64,000 bases of DNA from Haliotispira sp965263485 (GTDB lineage Bacteria; Spirochaetota; Spirochaetia; SP-2023): assembly GCA_965263485.1 (NCBI GenBank), contig CBDHHO010000004.1, positions 372,001-436,000 on the forward strand. The letters run 5' to 3'. Made by a program: the position numbers and the translations under genes. Position 1 is the stretch's first letter, and each line of letters starts with the position of its first letter. Below the pieces are notes generated by a model. That model was not told the DNA's origin. It saw only the letters and a program-made list of their open reading frames with translations, and did no database searches. Of the stretch, positions 7,163 to 16,736 are shown in pieces.

Positions 7163-8656
7163 ATGTTGTATTTTAGTACCCGAGATCCGTCCCGCCAGCT
7201 TCGCTCTTTCAGCGAAATTGTGCTCGAGGGCTTGGCGCCTGATGGCGGGCTCTACATTCCGCAGGGAATCCCCCCCCTAGGCGAGCTGAGCAGTTGGAGC
7301 TGCAAGAGTCACGTTGAAGCAGCGACCGCCCTGCTGCGCCTCTACGCCCCGGAGCTCGAAGCGCAGATCGGATGCAGCTTCAAGCAGCTGAGTGCCGAGA
7401 GCGTACGCCGCTTCCGCAGCCCCGAAGTAACTCCGCTGCGGCACCTAGGGTGCTTGGGGCAAAGTCCCCTGTACATTGGCGAGCTGTTCTGCGGGCCGAC
7501 GTATTCCTTTAAGGATGTGGCCCTGCAATTCCTGGGCCAGGTTTTTGAGCGTCTGCTGCACAAGCAGGGCCGCAGACTGACCCTGCTCGGAGCCACCAGC
7601 GGCGATACCGGCGGTGCGGCAATCCACGGCGTGCGCGGCATGCGCAATATCCGGTTGTGCATCCTGCATCCCCACAACGCAATCAGCGCGGTACAGCGTA
7701 GGCAGATGTGCTGCGTGCTCAACGACAATATCTGCAACATTGCGGTGCGCGGCAATTTCGACCAGTGCCAAAGCATGGTCAAAGAACTTATGGAATGCAG
7801 CAAGCGCGGGGTCGGCATTCCGCAACTGGGGGCCATCAATTCGATCAACTGGGGCCGTATCCTAGCCCAAATTACTTATTACTTTGTACTGTACTTCCGC
7901 TGCTTGGAGCAAAGTGGGTTGCCGTTGGGCAGCGAACTGCGCTTTGTGGTGCCAACGGGCAACTTCGGCAATGCGCTTGCCGGCTATTTTGCCCGGCGCA
8001 TGGGTCTGCCGATCCGGCTGCTGCTGGCCACCAACCAGAACGACATTCTGCACCAGTGCCTCGCGACCGGCCTCTACCGCTCAAAGGGTCGCTTTACACC
8101 CAGTTTCGCCCCGGCGATGGACATCGTGCAGCCTTCGAACTTTGAGCGCTATCTTTGGTATCTCCTTGATGGCCGGAGCGAGGCCGTCTGCGAGTTCCTC
8201 CGCCGGGCCCAAAATGCTCAGGCCGAAGGCAAAGAGCTTTCTCTGCCCTTTGCCGCACACCGGCAGTTGTGCCGGGACTTTCATTCCTGCTGCGCCACAG
8301 ATGCTGAGATCCTGCGGGCAATCTTAGACTGCCACCAGAATTACGGCTATGTGCTGGACCCCCACACAGCCTGTGCCTACCACGCCTGCCTTTCCCCCGG
8401 CGAACAGCAGCTGCCCACCATTTGTCTGGCAACGGCCCATCCGGCAAAGTTTCCCGAAGTCTATGATGCTTGCCGGAACCTGGCCGCTGCGACCGGGCGC
8501 ACCAGTGCGCCCGAGCCGGGCTGCCCTGAGGGGCTGGATTTTAGTGGTCTCGAAGAGCGCTCTCAGGTAATTGATGCGGACAGCAAAGCACTGTTGCAGT
8601 ACTTGCGGCAGAATTTCCCAGAGACAGCTCACAAACAGGCTGTGAATCCGCTGTGA
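7163..8656 (+). CDS. thrC: Threonine synthase
   Basis: 497 residues, the long (E. coli/yeast) type. A PLP enzyme that converts O-phosphohomoserine to threonine (EC 4.2.3.1). Visible marks are the N-terminal YFSTRDPSRQ...GLAPDGGLYIP, the PLP-lysine motif YSFKDVALQFLG (Lys about 117), the phosphate-binding GATSGDTGGAA, and the later VVPTGNFGNALAG. The gene has no hom or thrB neighbour here. The helicase gene follows 28 bp downstream on the same strand. Confidence 0.97.
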   Translation: MLYFSTRDPSRQLRSFSEIVLEGLAPDGGLYIPQGIPPLGELSSWSCKSHVEAATALLRLYAPELEAQIGCSFKQLSAESVRRFRSPEVTPLRHLGCLGQSPLYIGELFCGPTYSFKDVALQFLGQVFERLLHKQGRRLTLLGATSGDTGGAAIHGVRGMRNIRLCILHPHNAISAVQRRQMCCVLNDNICNIAVRGNFDQCQSMVKELMECSKRGVGIPQLGAINSINWGRILAQITYYFVLYFRCLEQSGLPLGSELRFVVPTGNFGNALAGYFARRMGLPIRLLLATNQNDILHQCLATGLYRSKGRFTPSFAPAMDIVQPSNFERYLWYLLDGRSEAVCEFLRRAQNAQAEGKELSLPFAAHRQLCRDFHSCCATDAEILRAILDCHQNYGYVLDPHTACAYHACLSPGEQQLPTICLATAHPAKFPEVYDACRNLAAATGRTSAPEPGCPEGLDFSGLEERSQVIDADSKALLQYLRQNFPETAHKQAVNPL

Positions 8657-8684
8657 GATTGTTCCGGCTCCGGAGAAGCGATCT

Positions 8685-11264
8685 GTGAAAAAACGCACTG
8701 AGCACCGCATCGCCAGCTCAAAATCCCTCAACTTACCGGGCCCTGAATACCTCTTTGGGCTCAACGCTGAGCAGCTGGAGTCTGTGCGTCACAGCGGCAG
8801 CAACCTGCTGGTGCACGCCGGGGCCGGGTCGGGCAAGACCCGGGTGGTGATCGCCCGCATCCTGCACCATATTCTGGCCCAGGGAATCCCGCCGTGGCAG
8901 ATCCTGGCCGTGACCTTTACCAACAAGGCCGCACGCGAAATGCGCGAACGCTTGGCCGCAGGGCTCAGAAGCGGCCCAAACGAGCAGAATGGGCCAATCA
9001 AAAAGCAGGACGAGCGGAAAGAAACCGGAAGACAGACCGCCGCTTCCAATACCGGGGGACTGGCCGACCAGGTGCTGATCCGCACCTTCCACGCCTTCGG
9101 AGTCTGGTTTCTGCGCCGCTATGCGGCGCTGGCCGGTCTGGCCTCGGGCTTCAGCATTTACGATGAGGAAGACGGCCAAGCCCTGCTCAGGCAGGCCTGG
9201 CCCGGCCCTTATCTGAACAAAAGAATCAAACCCTTGCAGCACGCCATCGCCCGGGCCAAGGATGGCGGGCTGGGCTACTGCTCCGAGCCGGACGAAGCCG
9301 AGCTGAGAGAATCTTGCCTCGATCCGGACTTTCCCGAGGCTTTCCGGCGCTACCAGCTTGCGCTGCGGAGCAGTGGCAATGTCGATTTCGCCGATTTGCT
9401 GGGTCTGCCGGTGCGGGTGCTCACAGAGCATGAGAGAGTGCGATGCGAGATGCGGCGGCGCTTCTGCCGCATTCTGGTGGACGAGTACCAGGACTCCAAT
9501 CCCCTGCAAAACCACCTGCTGCAACTGCTCGTGAGTCCCGGCAGTGACGCGGGAAGAGCCGGGGCAGGGCCGCAGGAGCTGTGCATAGTCGGGGATGAAG
9601 ACCAGATGATCTACGGTTTTCGCGGCGCGGAGATCCGCCATATTCTGGAATTCCAGCAGAATTTTGCCCCGGCGCAGATCCTCAGGCTGGAGCAGAACTA
9701 CCGTTCCCGCGCGCCCATTTTGCGGCTGGCCAATCAGGTGATCGGACACAATCGCGAGCGCTTGGGCAAGGAGCTGCGCCCCAGCAAGGCCGGTGGCAGC
9801 CTGCCGCAGCTGCACTATTTTGACAGCTGTGAAGACGAAGCAGTCTTTGTGGCTCAGAAGATACTGCGCGAGCCGGGGCTCTCCAGTGCCATTCTGTACC
9901 GCACCAACGCCCAATCGCGAACCTTTGAGCGGGTCTTCCGCGAATGGAGGATTCCGTACCGTCTGGTCGGGAACCTGCATTTCTACCGCCGCGAAGAAAT
10001 CAAGGACCTGGTGGCCTGGCTCAAGTGTCTGGCCAACGGCCGCGACCTGGTCTCCTTTGCGCGCATCTGCAATAAGCCCCGGCGCGGCATAGGGCCGCGC
10101 AGCGTCCAGAAGATGAAACAGGCTCTGGAAACCCTGGAAACCTCGGAAACCTCGGGGACTGAGGGGACCATGGCGAGCCCGGACGAGGAGAAGGCGGGGG
10201 AAGGGCCCGGTATACGCGAGGCAATGCGCCAAGTGCTGCGGGAAGAGGCCCTAAGCAGCCCCAGCCTGAAGGCTCTGGAAGATTTTTCCCGGGTTTATGA
10301 GGTCCTGATACAGCGTCTGAATCTGCGGGCCCCGCGGGAGCAGACAGAGGAGCAGACAGAGGAGCAGGCAGCCGGTGCGGCAACGGGCCCCTTGCTCTCG
10401 GAAATGATTCAGGAAGTGCTGGAGCACAGCAGGCTGCTGGACTACTACCGGAAGCGCGATGAAGAAGAGGGCAGTGAACGCTGCCTGAACTTCGAGAGCC
10501 TGCTGCAAGATGCCCGGCACTACGGCAGGGGCGCACGGGCTCTGGTGGCGTTCCTCGAGAGCATAGAACTGGAAAGCGCAGAGCTGCAACAGGAAGAAGG
10601 GATGGAAGAGCAGGAACAGCAGACTCTGATCACCATGCACAACACCAAGGGCCTCGAATTTCCGAGGGTCTTTATCACCGGCCTGGAGCTGGGTCTGTTT
10701 CCCAAATACGATGCTCTGGATACGCCCCTACGCATGGAAGAGGAACGGCGCCTGTTTTATGTGGCCATCACCCGCGCCGAAGAGGAACTTTACCTTTCCG
10801 CGGCGAAGCAGCGGTTCTTGTATGACCGCTTCCGTTATCGCTGCAACCTCTCGCCGCTGGTCGAGGAGCTGGATCCGGACTTGTACGAGGATTGCCGGGT
10901 GAAAGCCGGTCCAAAGACAGAAACGAAAACAACTGCCCCCCCCGCGCCGAGTACCGGCAAAGCGAAGAAGAGCGATCTGTCCGCCTGCAGGCAGCTCTCG
11001 CAGCGAAAGGAACTGCACCCGTCTTCCGTTCAGAATGCCCCGTGCAAAGAACAGAAAGGGCTTAAGGACCGGAGGGCCACAGACGACCCTTTTGTGGTCG
11101 GGGCGCGGGTCGAGCACCTGGACTACGGGCTGGGCTATGTGATCCAGCGCAAGCGTTCGGGCCGGATCACCACCTTGATGATCAAGCTGGATGACGGGCG
11201 CCTGATCCGGCTGCAACTGGAGTTCCAGCGCGAAAAGCTGGACTTTCTCGGCACCGGGATCTGA
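8685..11264 (+). CDS. UvrD/PcrA-type superfamily 1 DNA helicase
   Basis: 859 residues. ATP-dependent 3'-5' helicase for repair and replication conflicts. Motifs: Walker A AGAGSGKT at 45-52, motif Ia VTFTNKAAREM, Walker B VDEYQDSN, motif III EDQMIYGFRGAE, motif IV NYRS, motif V TMHNTKGLEF and motif VI RRLFYVAITRAEEELY. The C-terminus has the PcrA-type tudor-like domain (VEHLDYGLGYVIQRKRSGR). The start is GTG at 8685 with GGAG nine bases upstream. It is longer than usual for PcrA (about 720-750) owing to charged low-complexity inserts near residues 103-125, 480-515 and 550-565. Confidence 0.95.
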   Translation: MKKRTEHRIASSKSLNLPGPEYLFGLNAEQLESVRHSGSNLLVHAGAGSGKTRVVIARILHHILAQGIPPWQILAVTFTNKAAREMRERLAAGLRSGPNEQNGPIKKQDERKETGRQTAASNTGGLADQVLIRTFHAFGVWFLRRYAALAGLASGFSIYDEEDGQALLRQAWPGPYLNKRIKPLQHAIARAKDGGLGYCSEPDEAELRESCLDPDFPEAFRRYQLALRSSGNVDFADLLGLPVRVLTEHERVRCEMRRRFCRILVDEYQDSNPLQNHLLQLLVSPGSDAGRAGAGPQELCIVGDEDQMIYGFRGAEIRHILEFQQNFAPAQILRLEQNYRSRAPILRLANQVIGHNRERLGKELRPSKAGGSLPQLHYFDSCEDEAVFVAQKILREPGLSSAILYRTNAQSRTFERVFREWRIPYRLVGNLHFYRREEIKDLVAWLKCLANGRDLVSFARICNKPRRGIGPRSVQKMKQALETLETSETSGTEGTMASPDEEKAGEGPGIREAMRQVLREEALSSPSLKALEDFSRVYEVLIQRLNLRAPREQTEEQTEEQAAGAATGPLLSEMIQEVLEHSRLLDYYRKRDEEEGSERCLNFESLLQDARHYGRGARALVAFLESIELESAELQQEEGMEEQEQQTLITMHNTKGLEFPRVFITGLELGLFPKYDALDTPLRMEEERRLFYVAITRAEEELYLSAAKQRFLYDRFRYRCNLSPLVEELDPDLYEDCRVKAGPKTETKTTAPPAPSTGKAKKSDLSACRQLSQRKELHPSSVQNAPCKEQKGLKDRRATDDPFVVGARVEHLDYGLGYVIQRKRSGRITTLMIKLDDGRLIRLQLEFQREKLDFLGTGI

Positions 11265-11368
11265 GCGGGGAAGTGTACTTTAAGGAACCTCTAAAAATTC
11301 CAATTCCGCGATGGCGAGGGAGAAAGGCTCTGGACGGAATTGAAGATCTTAAACTGAGGCTCAGATAG
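11265..11368. repeat. Partial MITE end between helicase and permease genes
   Basis: TTTAAGGAACCTCTAAAAATTCC at 11279-11300 is a single element end with no matching right end before the permease start. The remainder is ordinary spacer with GAGG nine bases before the ATG of the next gene. Confidence 0.6.
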
Positions 11369-13189
11369 ATGGAATGGCAAGGCTGGTTTTCCCTGGCGCT
11401 GCTGGCAGGGGCCCTGGCAGTACTGATTTTTAGCCGCATCAGCAGTCATTTGGTAATGCTGAGTCTGGTGGCCCTGCTCAGCGTCCTGGGCATCCTGGAC
11501 TACCCTCAGGCCCTGGCTGGTTTCAGCAATCCGGGCCTGATTACCGTGGCCGCCATGTTCGTGATCGCTGCCGGGCTGCAAGGGGCGGGCAGCATTGATA
11601 TGCTGACGGGCAAACTGCTGGGTCGGCCCCGCAGTGTGCGCTCGGCACTGGGCCGCATCTTTGGCCCGGTTGTGCTGCTCAGCGCCTTTCTCAACAACAC
11701 GCCCATCGTGGCCACCATGATCCCGGCCATCCATTCCTGGTGCCGCAAAATTCAAATTGCGCCTTCCAAACTGATGATTCCGCTGAGCTACAGTGCCATC
11801 CTGGGGGGCACCCTGACCATGATTGGCACCAGTACCAACCTGGTGCTCAACGCCCAGTACCAAGCCCTGAGCGGAGGACCCGGCTTTTCACTGTTTGCCA
11901 TTACGCCGCTGGGCTTGCCGGTGGCCCTGGTGGGGCTGTTGTTGATGTGGTTGTTTTTTCCGCGCTGGCTACCTGAACGCAGCGATCAACAAGCCTTTGC
12001 CAACTTGCGCGAATTCACTCTGGAAGTCTGTGTTGCACCCGGGGGACCACTGGTGGGCAAGACCATCGTCGAGGCCGGGCTGCGCGACTTGGAACGGCTC
12101 TATCTGGCCGAAATCGAGCGCCAGGGCTCCATCATTACCGCCGTGCCTTCCCAGGAGCGTCTGCACAGCAGCGACCGCCTGACTTTCGCCGGAGACACCC
12201 AGGCCATTTCCGACCTGCTGCGCATCAACGGCATCGTTTCCTGCGAGGGGCGGGACACAGAAATCCGGCCCGGGACGGACACAAATTACGGGGAGCGCTG
12301 TCTGGTCGAAGCCGTGGTTTCGCCCCACTGCGGTGCAGTGGGGCTTGCGATTCGGGATGCGCGTTTCCGCGCCCGCTACGGGGCAGTGGTGCTGGCCGTG
12401 GCCAGAGGCGGTGAACGGCTGCGCGGGGCCTCCGGCGGCTTGGGTGGCATCGTGCTGGAGGCCGGCGATACTCTTCTGCTCGAAGCCCGCCCCAACTTCG
12501 TCAGTCGCCAGCGTTATAGCAAAGACTTTTTGCTCATCAGCGACTTGGACATCGAAGCTCCGCGCCACGAACGGGCCTGGCTGGCTTGGGGCATACTGCT
12601 GGCAGTGGTGGCCCTGGCGGCCTCCGGCGTGCTGAGCATGCTCAATGCCGCTCTCCTGGGGGCTCTGGCCATGGTCTTCAGCGGTTGTTGCTCGGTCAGC
12701 CAGGCCGAAAAGTCGCTGGACTTCAATGTATTGCTGACCATCGCCGCTTCGTTCGCCCTGGGCACGGCACTGCAGGAGACCGGGGTGGCCCGCTTTCTCG
12801 CGGAGCAGATTCTCCATATGGGAACGCTGGGTTCCCCGGGGACATTGGGAGCACCCAGCCCGCTGCTGCTGCTGGGCCTGACCTATTTGGCCGTGTCCCT
12901 GCTCACCACCGTTATTACCAATAACGCTGCTGCTGTGCTGATGCTGCCCATCGCACTGGAGCTCGCAGCTCCGGCTCACAGCTCGCCTGAGCCCTTTGTG
13001 ATGGCGATTATGATGGCCGCCTCGGCCAGTTTTGCCACGCCGCTCAGTTACCAGACCAACTTGATGGTATACGGCCCCGGGGCCTACCGCTTCACTGATT
13101 TCCTTAAGGTCGGCCTGCCGATGAACTTGCTGCTCGGCTTGGTAACCTTGCTAGCACTGGCCCTGCTCTGGCCGCCGGGGCAATCGTGA
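11369..13189 (+). CDS. SLC13/DASS-family anion permease with RCK-C (TrkA-C) domains
   Basis: 606 residues. An integral membrane protein: about five N-terminal segments, a soluble middle part, then a second membrane half. The first half has FLNNTPIVATMIPAI and IGTSTNLVL, the second VITNNAAAVLMLPI and FATPLSYQTNLMVYGPG; these are the paired SNT/NNT motifs of sodium-coupled dicarboxylate/sulfate carriers. Between residues about 210 and 390 lie two TrkA-C-like regulatory domains, as in SAC1/SLT-type sulfate transporters. Sulfate uptake would fit the cysH gene further on, but the substrate cannot be read from sequence. Confidence 0.88.
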   Translation: MEWQGWFSLALLAGALAVLIFSRISSHLVMLSLVALLSVLGILDYPQALAGFSNPGLITVAAMFVIAAGLQGAGSIDMLTGKLLGRPRSVRSALGRIFGPVVLLSAFLNNTPIVATMIPAIHSWCRKIQIAPSKLMIPLSYSAILGGTLTMIGTSTNLVLNAQYQALSGGPGFSLFAITPLGLPVALVGLLLMWLFFPRWLPERSDQQAFANLREFTLEVCVAPGGPLVGKTIVEAGLRDLERLYLAEIERQGSIITAVPSQERLHSSDRLTFAGDTQAISDLLRINGIVSCEGRDTEIRPGTDTNYGERCLVEAVVSPHCGAVGLAIRDARFRARYGAVVLAVARGGERLRGASGGLGGIVLEAGDTLLLEARPNFVSRQRYSKDFLLISDLDIEAPRHERAWLAWGILLAVVALAASGVLSMLNAALLGALAMVFSGCCSVSQAEKSLDFNVLLTIAASFALGTALQETGVARFLAEQILHMGTLGSPGTLGAPSPLLLLGLTYLAVSLLTTVITNNAAAVLMLPIALELAAPAHSSPEPFVMAIMMAASASFATPLSYQTNLMVYGPGAYRFTDFLKVGLPMNLLLGLVTLLALALLWPPGQS

Positions 13190-13576
13190 GCTGCCGGGTC
13201 GTTCATTAGCTGCCAGCTACTGCGAGGCAATATCCGGTAGCGGTGTCCGTTACAACGCAGGCCTAAAGGTGGTGATTTCCGGAAGACAGTCCAGATAAGT
13301 CTGGGAAAAATACCTCTTCCGAGACACAGGCAATGATATACGGGGAGGTGAAGTTCCTGTATCTGCGCCGTGCCTTGCTGTGGTACGCAGATGGCAGTAT
13401 CGGCAAGGCCTTTGGCCCCGTGCCTCCCGAAGCTCCTAGCCAGGGCTATGGTAGAGAGTCTCAAAGTGCCTGCGATACGAGGCCGCCTGCTCCGGACAGC
13501 TTGCCTCCAGCCGGGTGAGCAAAGCAGCCTCCGGCAGCAAAGGCGTACTTGAGGATGTGCCCTCCCTGATTCATGT
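13190..13576. other. 387-bp intergenic region without recognisable gene
   Basis: Short open frames on both strands have no recognisable protein signature, and no MITE copy is obvious. It lies between the end of the permease and the convergent PTS EIIA gene. A transcription terminator is expected, but I do not see a clear hairpin with a T-run. Confidence 0.5.
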
Positions 13577-14038
13577 TTATCCTCCTCTCAACGAAGCAAG
13601 AATTTTTGCAATATCTTCAGAACTTTTGGCCTGCTTGAGCATTTTTACTCTGGCCTCATTGTCCAACAGTTCCACAATTTGGACAATCGCTTCTTCATTT
13701 TGAATCTTAGCATCTTTCACGGCCATCGTGATTAATATATCCACAGGATCATTATCGGGGTCGCCAAAGCACACTGGGGTCCTTAAAGTGACCAAAGCGA
13801 AACTATCCTCTAAAACTCCATGTCCAGGACGTGCATGTGGCATCGCCAATCCGGGAGCGAGAAGAAAATAGGGCCCAAGCTGGCGAACACTATCACAAAT
13901 TCCTTGGTAATAGGCTGGAGAGATCGCACCAGCCTTTTCAAGAAGATCGGTACCAAGTTTAACTGCTGTTTCCCAGTTTTCGGCTTCTTCTTGTAATAGA
14001 ATCACTTCGTTGCTGGACAAATATTCAACCAAGTTCAT
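13577..14038 (-). CDS. PTS EIIA domain protein (fructose/mannitol/ascorbate class)
   Basis: 153 residues. Single-domain EIIA of the PTS_EIIA_2 family, which accepts phosphate from HPr on His68 in GLAMPHARPG and either donates it to an EIIB or acts as a PtsN-like regulator. No EIIB or EIIC is nearby, so a regulatory or in-trans role is likely. The start is ATG at 14038 with GAGGTG five bases upstream. A longer in-frame reading would begin within a MITE copy (14063-14226), giving a repeat-derived 33-residue N-terminus, which I reject. Confidence 0.9.
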   Translation of the reverse strand: MNLVEYLSSNEVILLQEEAENWETAVKLGTDLLEKAGAISPAYYQGICDSVRQLGPYFLLAPGLAMPHARPGHGVLEDSFALVTLRTPVCFGDPDNDPVDILITMAVKDAKIQNEEAIVQIVELLDNEARVKMLKQAKSSEDIAKILASLRGG

Positions 14039-14062
14039 AGAGCACCTCAGATCATTGATGTA

Positions 14063-14226
14063 GGGGCCTCTAAAAACTCGATTTTGATGCTGAGCGGATG
14101 AGATTTTGGCGAACACGAGGAAGTGAAGCCGAAGCATACTTTGTTGTATGGTGAGGCTTTACTGACGAAGCGATTCGGCAACAAGATCGCCACTCAGCGC
14201 AAAATTGGAATTTTTAGAGGTCTCCT
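14063..14226. repeat. MITE-like element, full type A
   Basis: Starts GGGGCCTCTAAAAACTCG and ends GGAATTTTTAGAGGTCTCCT; interior TTGATGCTGAGCGGATGAGA, GCATACTTTGTTGTATGG and AACAAGATCGCCACTCAGCG. It separates the EIIA gene from the sulfatase remnant and provides the last residues of the latter (RRPLKIPILR). Confidence 0.85.
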
Positions 14227-15060
14227 GTAGCAGCTAATGCCCAGACGATCAAACTGTTCTAATGGGCTGTCAGTTTCACACATTTTTTGAATAAGTTTTT
14301 CGATCAGAAGATTCTCAATATCTGTATCTTCAATCGGATATACCTGCCACGGGTCGTCTATCAAGTCAAATAGCAAATTCCCAAATTCACCTACACCATA
14401 GATGTCTTTGCCTTTGATTTTCAGAACACTGACACCCTTGGTAAAAGAAAATGGTGGATGCAAAACAATATTTTGCATTTCTTTAACAGTAAATCGTGCA
14501 GTCATTCTTTGAGGAACCAAAGTATAATTATATATATCTTCTTTTTTTTCGGGTAAAGGGGCACGCATATAAGCATGCTTCCCATTTGTGATATTAACAT
14601 GACCACTAAATACCCCAAATATCGCATATTCACGAATGGGACGATCATCAGAAATAACAGTTTTTAAGCTTTTCCCTTGAGTTTCTTGAGGTATTTCTTG
14701 GTTAAAATATTCTAAAATGGTGGGGGCCCAGTCAATCATTTGCACAATGGAATTTCGAGACTCATTCTTAACAGCACTACGGGGATCCCAGACGAATAAC
14801 GGAGTGTTTGCAACTTCATTATAGTACGGCATCTTATTCTTACCCCAATATCCATGCTCTGCGAGAAGAAAACCATGGTCTGTGCCTACTATGATCATAG
14901 TATCCTTCCACATATCATTCGTATCCATAAGATCAAGTATTTTACCTAAATTATAGTCACACATAGTTACAAGTGCTCTATATTGGTTTCGACAATGCTC
15001 AATTTCTTGATCGGTTTCATTGACAAAGCTCTCCGTTTCAAAAGAGCGGGCAAGAAGCAC
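14194..15060 (-). pseudogene. Sulfatase remnant capped at both ends by MITE sequence
   Basis: An open reading frame of 288 codons. The central part is sulfatase-like: GTDHGFLLAEHGYWGKNKMP, then TPLFVWDPRS and QMIDWAPTILEYF, which are the middle and C-terminal sulfatase motifs. Family members are usually about 450-550 residues, and here the N-terminal half with the CxPxR formylglycine site is missing. The first residues (ARSFETESFVN) are translated from a partial MITE at 15018-15083, and the last ten from another MITE. So it is a fragment whose apparent start and stop are repeat-derived. Probably inactive as a sulfatase. Confidence 0.85.
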
Positions 15061-15083
15061 AGAATGGAATTTTTAAGGTGCCC
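15018..15083. repeat. Partial MITE (right half)
   Basis: Contains TTGACAAAGCTCTCCGTTTC, AAAAGAGCGGGC and the end GGAATTTTTAAGGTGCCCTT. The matching left half is absent, consistent with a deletion that removed the sulfatase 5' part together with half the element. The adjacent glcD-like gene ends in the TTA that follows the element. Confidence 0.75.
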
Positions 15084-16505
15084 TTAAGGAAATATCTTAT
15101 CCGGATTCATGATATGATTCGGATCAAAGGCCTGCTTGGTCGAGCGCATCAATTCCAGTTCTGTCTCGCTGCACAGCAGAGGCAGATAGGGCTTCTGCAC
15201 CAGACCGATGCCGTGTTCTCCCGATATAACCCCTCCCAGACTACAAGCGTAGGCAAATACCTGGCGGATCCCCTCCTGGATACGCTCTTCCCGTTGTTGA
15301 TCATCGCAACCCTTCTCAGAGGCAGGGCCATCGTCGGGGATGATGCCGACATGCAGGTTGCCATCGCCGGCGTGGCCGTAGGTCGCGCAGCCAAAATTGT
15401 GGGCAGCGCCAATGCGTTCCATTTCCCCCACCATCTGCGCAAGCCGGGCAATGGGCACACAGAAGTCCATTTCTTTGATGACATTGTGTGCTTTGATGCC
15501 GCTGTACACACTGCGGCGCAGCCTCCATAAGGCTTTTTTCTGCGCTTCGTCTTCGGCTGGGAAGATTTCGACAACCTGGCTTTGTACCAAGGTAATTATT
15601 TGCCGGAGTTCTTCCCTCAGGCGCAGTTCATCATCGCCGTCCAGTTCCACCAGCAGATGAGCCTCAATACCTTCGCTCAGGGGGGGGAAGCTGACTTTTC
15701 CGTAGTCTTTGGCGTATTGCAGAGCTTTTCGTTCCATCAGTTCCAGCCCGCAGGGCGTGATTCCCGCCATTAGAATGCCGTGTACCGCAGCACAGGCCAT
15801 TTCCAGGCTGGAAAAAGTCAGGAGCACCAAGCTCTCGTATTTGGGCAGGGGAAGCAGGCGCAGGGTGATTTCGGTGATGACCGCCAGGGTGCCTTCGCTG
15901 CCGATCAGCAGTTGGGTCAGGCTGTAGCCGGAACTGTTTTTCAGGGTGCGGGCACCGGTTCGCAGAATGCGGCCATCGGCCAGCACGAGTTCAAGACCCA
16001 GCACGTAGTTTCGCGTTCCCCCGTATTTGACGGCTTTGGGCCCGGAGGCGTTCATCGCCACGTTCCCACCAATGGAGCAGATGCGATAGCTGGCCGGGTC
16101 GGGGGGATAGAACAGTCCGTGTTTCTGGCAGCTTTGCTGGATGCTGTAATTCAGCACATAGGGCTGGGTCCTCAGCATCAGGTTTTGGGTGTCCACTTCC
16201 AAGATGGAGTTGAAATTTTCCATCGATAGGCAGATGCCGCCGCGCGTGGCCAGTGAAGAGCCGGCCAGTCCGGTGCCGCGCGCGCGGGTGTATACGGGGA
16301 TGCGTTGTTCATTGGCCGCCTGTAAGACCGCAGATACTTCCCGGGTGTCCCGGGGTTTGACCACCACAGATGGCGGGAATATCAGGTCTTCGGATTTGTC
16401 ACTTGCATATTTTTGCAGTTGTTCCGGATCTTTGAGTACCTGGTCCGGTCCCAAGAGCATCTGATAGTGTGCCAAGAGTTCGGGAGGACAGGGTGTGTAG
16501 GCCAT
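15084..16505 (-). CDS. glcD: FAD-linked oxidase, GlcD / D-lactate dehydrogenase type
   Basis: 473 residues. The FAD-binding PCMH domain includes PVYTRARGTGLAGSSLATRG and CSIGGNVAMNASGPKAVKYG. The C-terminal cap ends with GHAGDGNLHVGII and the signature GVISGEHGIGLVQKPYL. These proteins oxidise D-2-hydroxyacids such as glycolate or D-lactate, usually with an iron-sulfur partner (GlcF), which is not adjacent here. D-lactate use would fit with the lactate racemase operon at 29.4 kb; that link is inference. AGGA lies eight bases before the ATG. The stop codon lies immediately after a truncated MITE. Confidence 0.92.
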   Translation of the reverse strand: MAYTPCPPELLAHYQMLLGPDQVLKDPEQLQKYASDKSEDLIFPPSVVVKPRDTREVSAVLQAANEQRIPVYTRARGTGLAGSSLATRGGICLSMENFNSILEVDTQNLMLRTQPYVLNYSIQQSCQKHGLFYPPDPASYRICSIGGNVAMNASGPKAVKYGGTRNYVLGLELVLADGRILRTGARTLKNSSGYSLTQLLIGSEGTLAVITEITLRLLPLPKYESLVLLTFSSLEMACAAVHGILMAGITPCGLELMERKALQYAKDYGKVSFPPLSEGIEAHLLVELDGDDELRLREELRQIITLVQSQVVEIFPAEDEAQKKALWRLRRSVYSGIKAHNVIKEMDFCVPIARLAQMVGEMERIGAAHNFGCATYGHAGDGNLHVGIIPDDGPASEKGCDDQQREERIQEGIRQVFAYACSLGGVISGEHGIGLVQKPYLPLLCSETELELMRSTKQAFDPNHIMNPDKIFP

Positions 16506-16518
16506 GGGGAGTATCCTA

Positions 16519-16708
16519 AGGGCACCTCTAAAATTTGATTATCGGGTACGGAAATGGGTGCGGATCTAAAATATAGGGATCTCTAAAAATGGTATCGCCT
16601 TCTGTGAGTATTGTGCTATTGCCCTGCTTTGCCGCAGCGATTGTACCGCGTGTGGATCGCAGAGATTTTTCGCGATAGCAAGACGACAAGTTTTTTTAGA
16701 GGTCCCCT
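16519..16708. repeat. MITE-like element(s), type B core
   Basis: Starts AGGGCACCTCTAAAATTTG and ends TTTTTTTAGAGGTCCCCTTT. An internal end-like GGGATCTCTAAAAATGG at about 16578 suggests one copy nested in another. The core contains TTGTGCTATTGCCCTGCTTT and GCCGCAGCGATTGTACCGCG. It lies between glcD and the LacI-family gene. Confidence 0.75.
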
Positions 16709-16736
16709 TTAGAAGCGTCCCTTACACTTCAACAAT

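Noticed and set aside
8733..10232. 499-codon open frame antisense to the helicase gene
   Set aside because: All helicase motifs are on the plus strand; the antisense reading has no recognisable signature and no start context.
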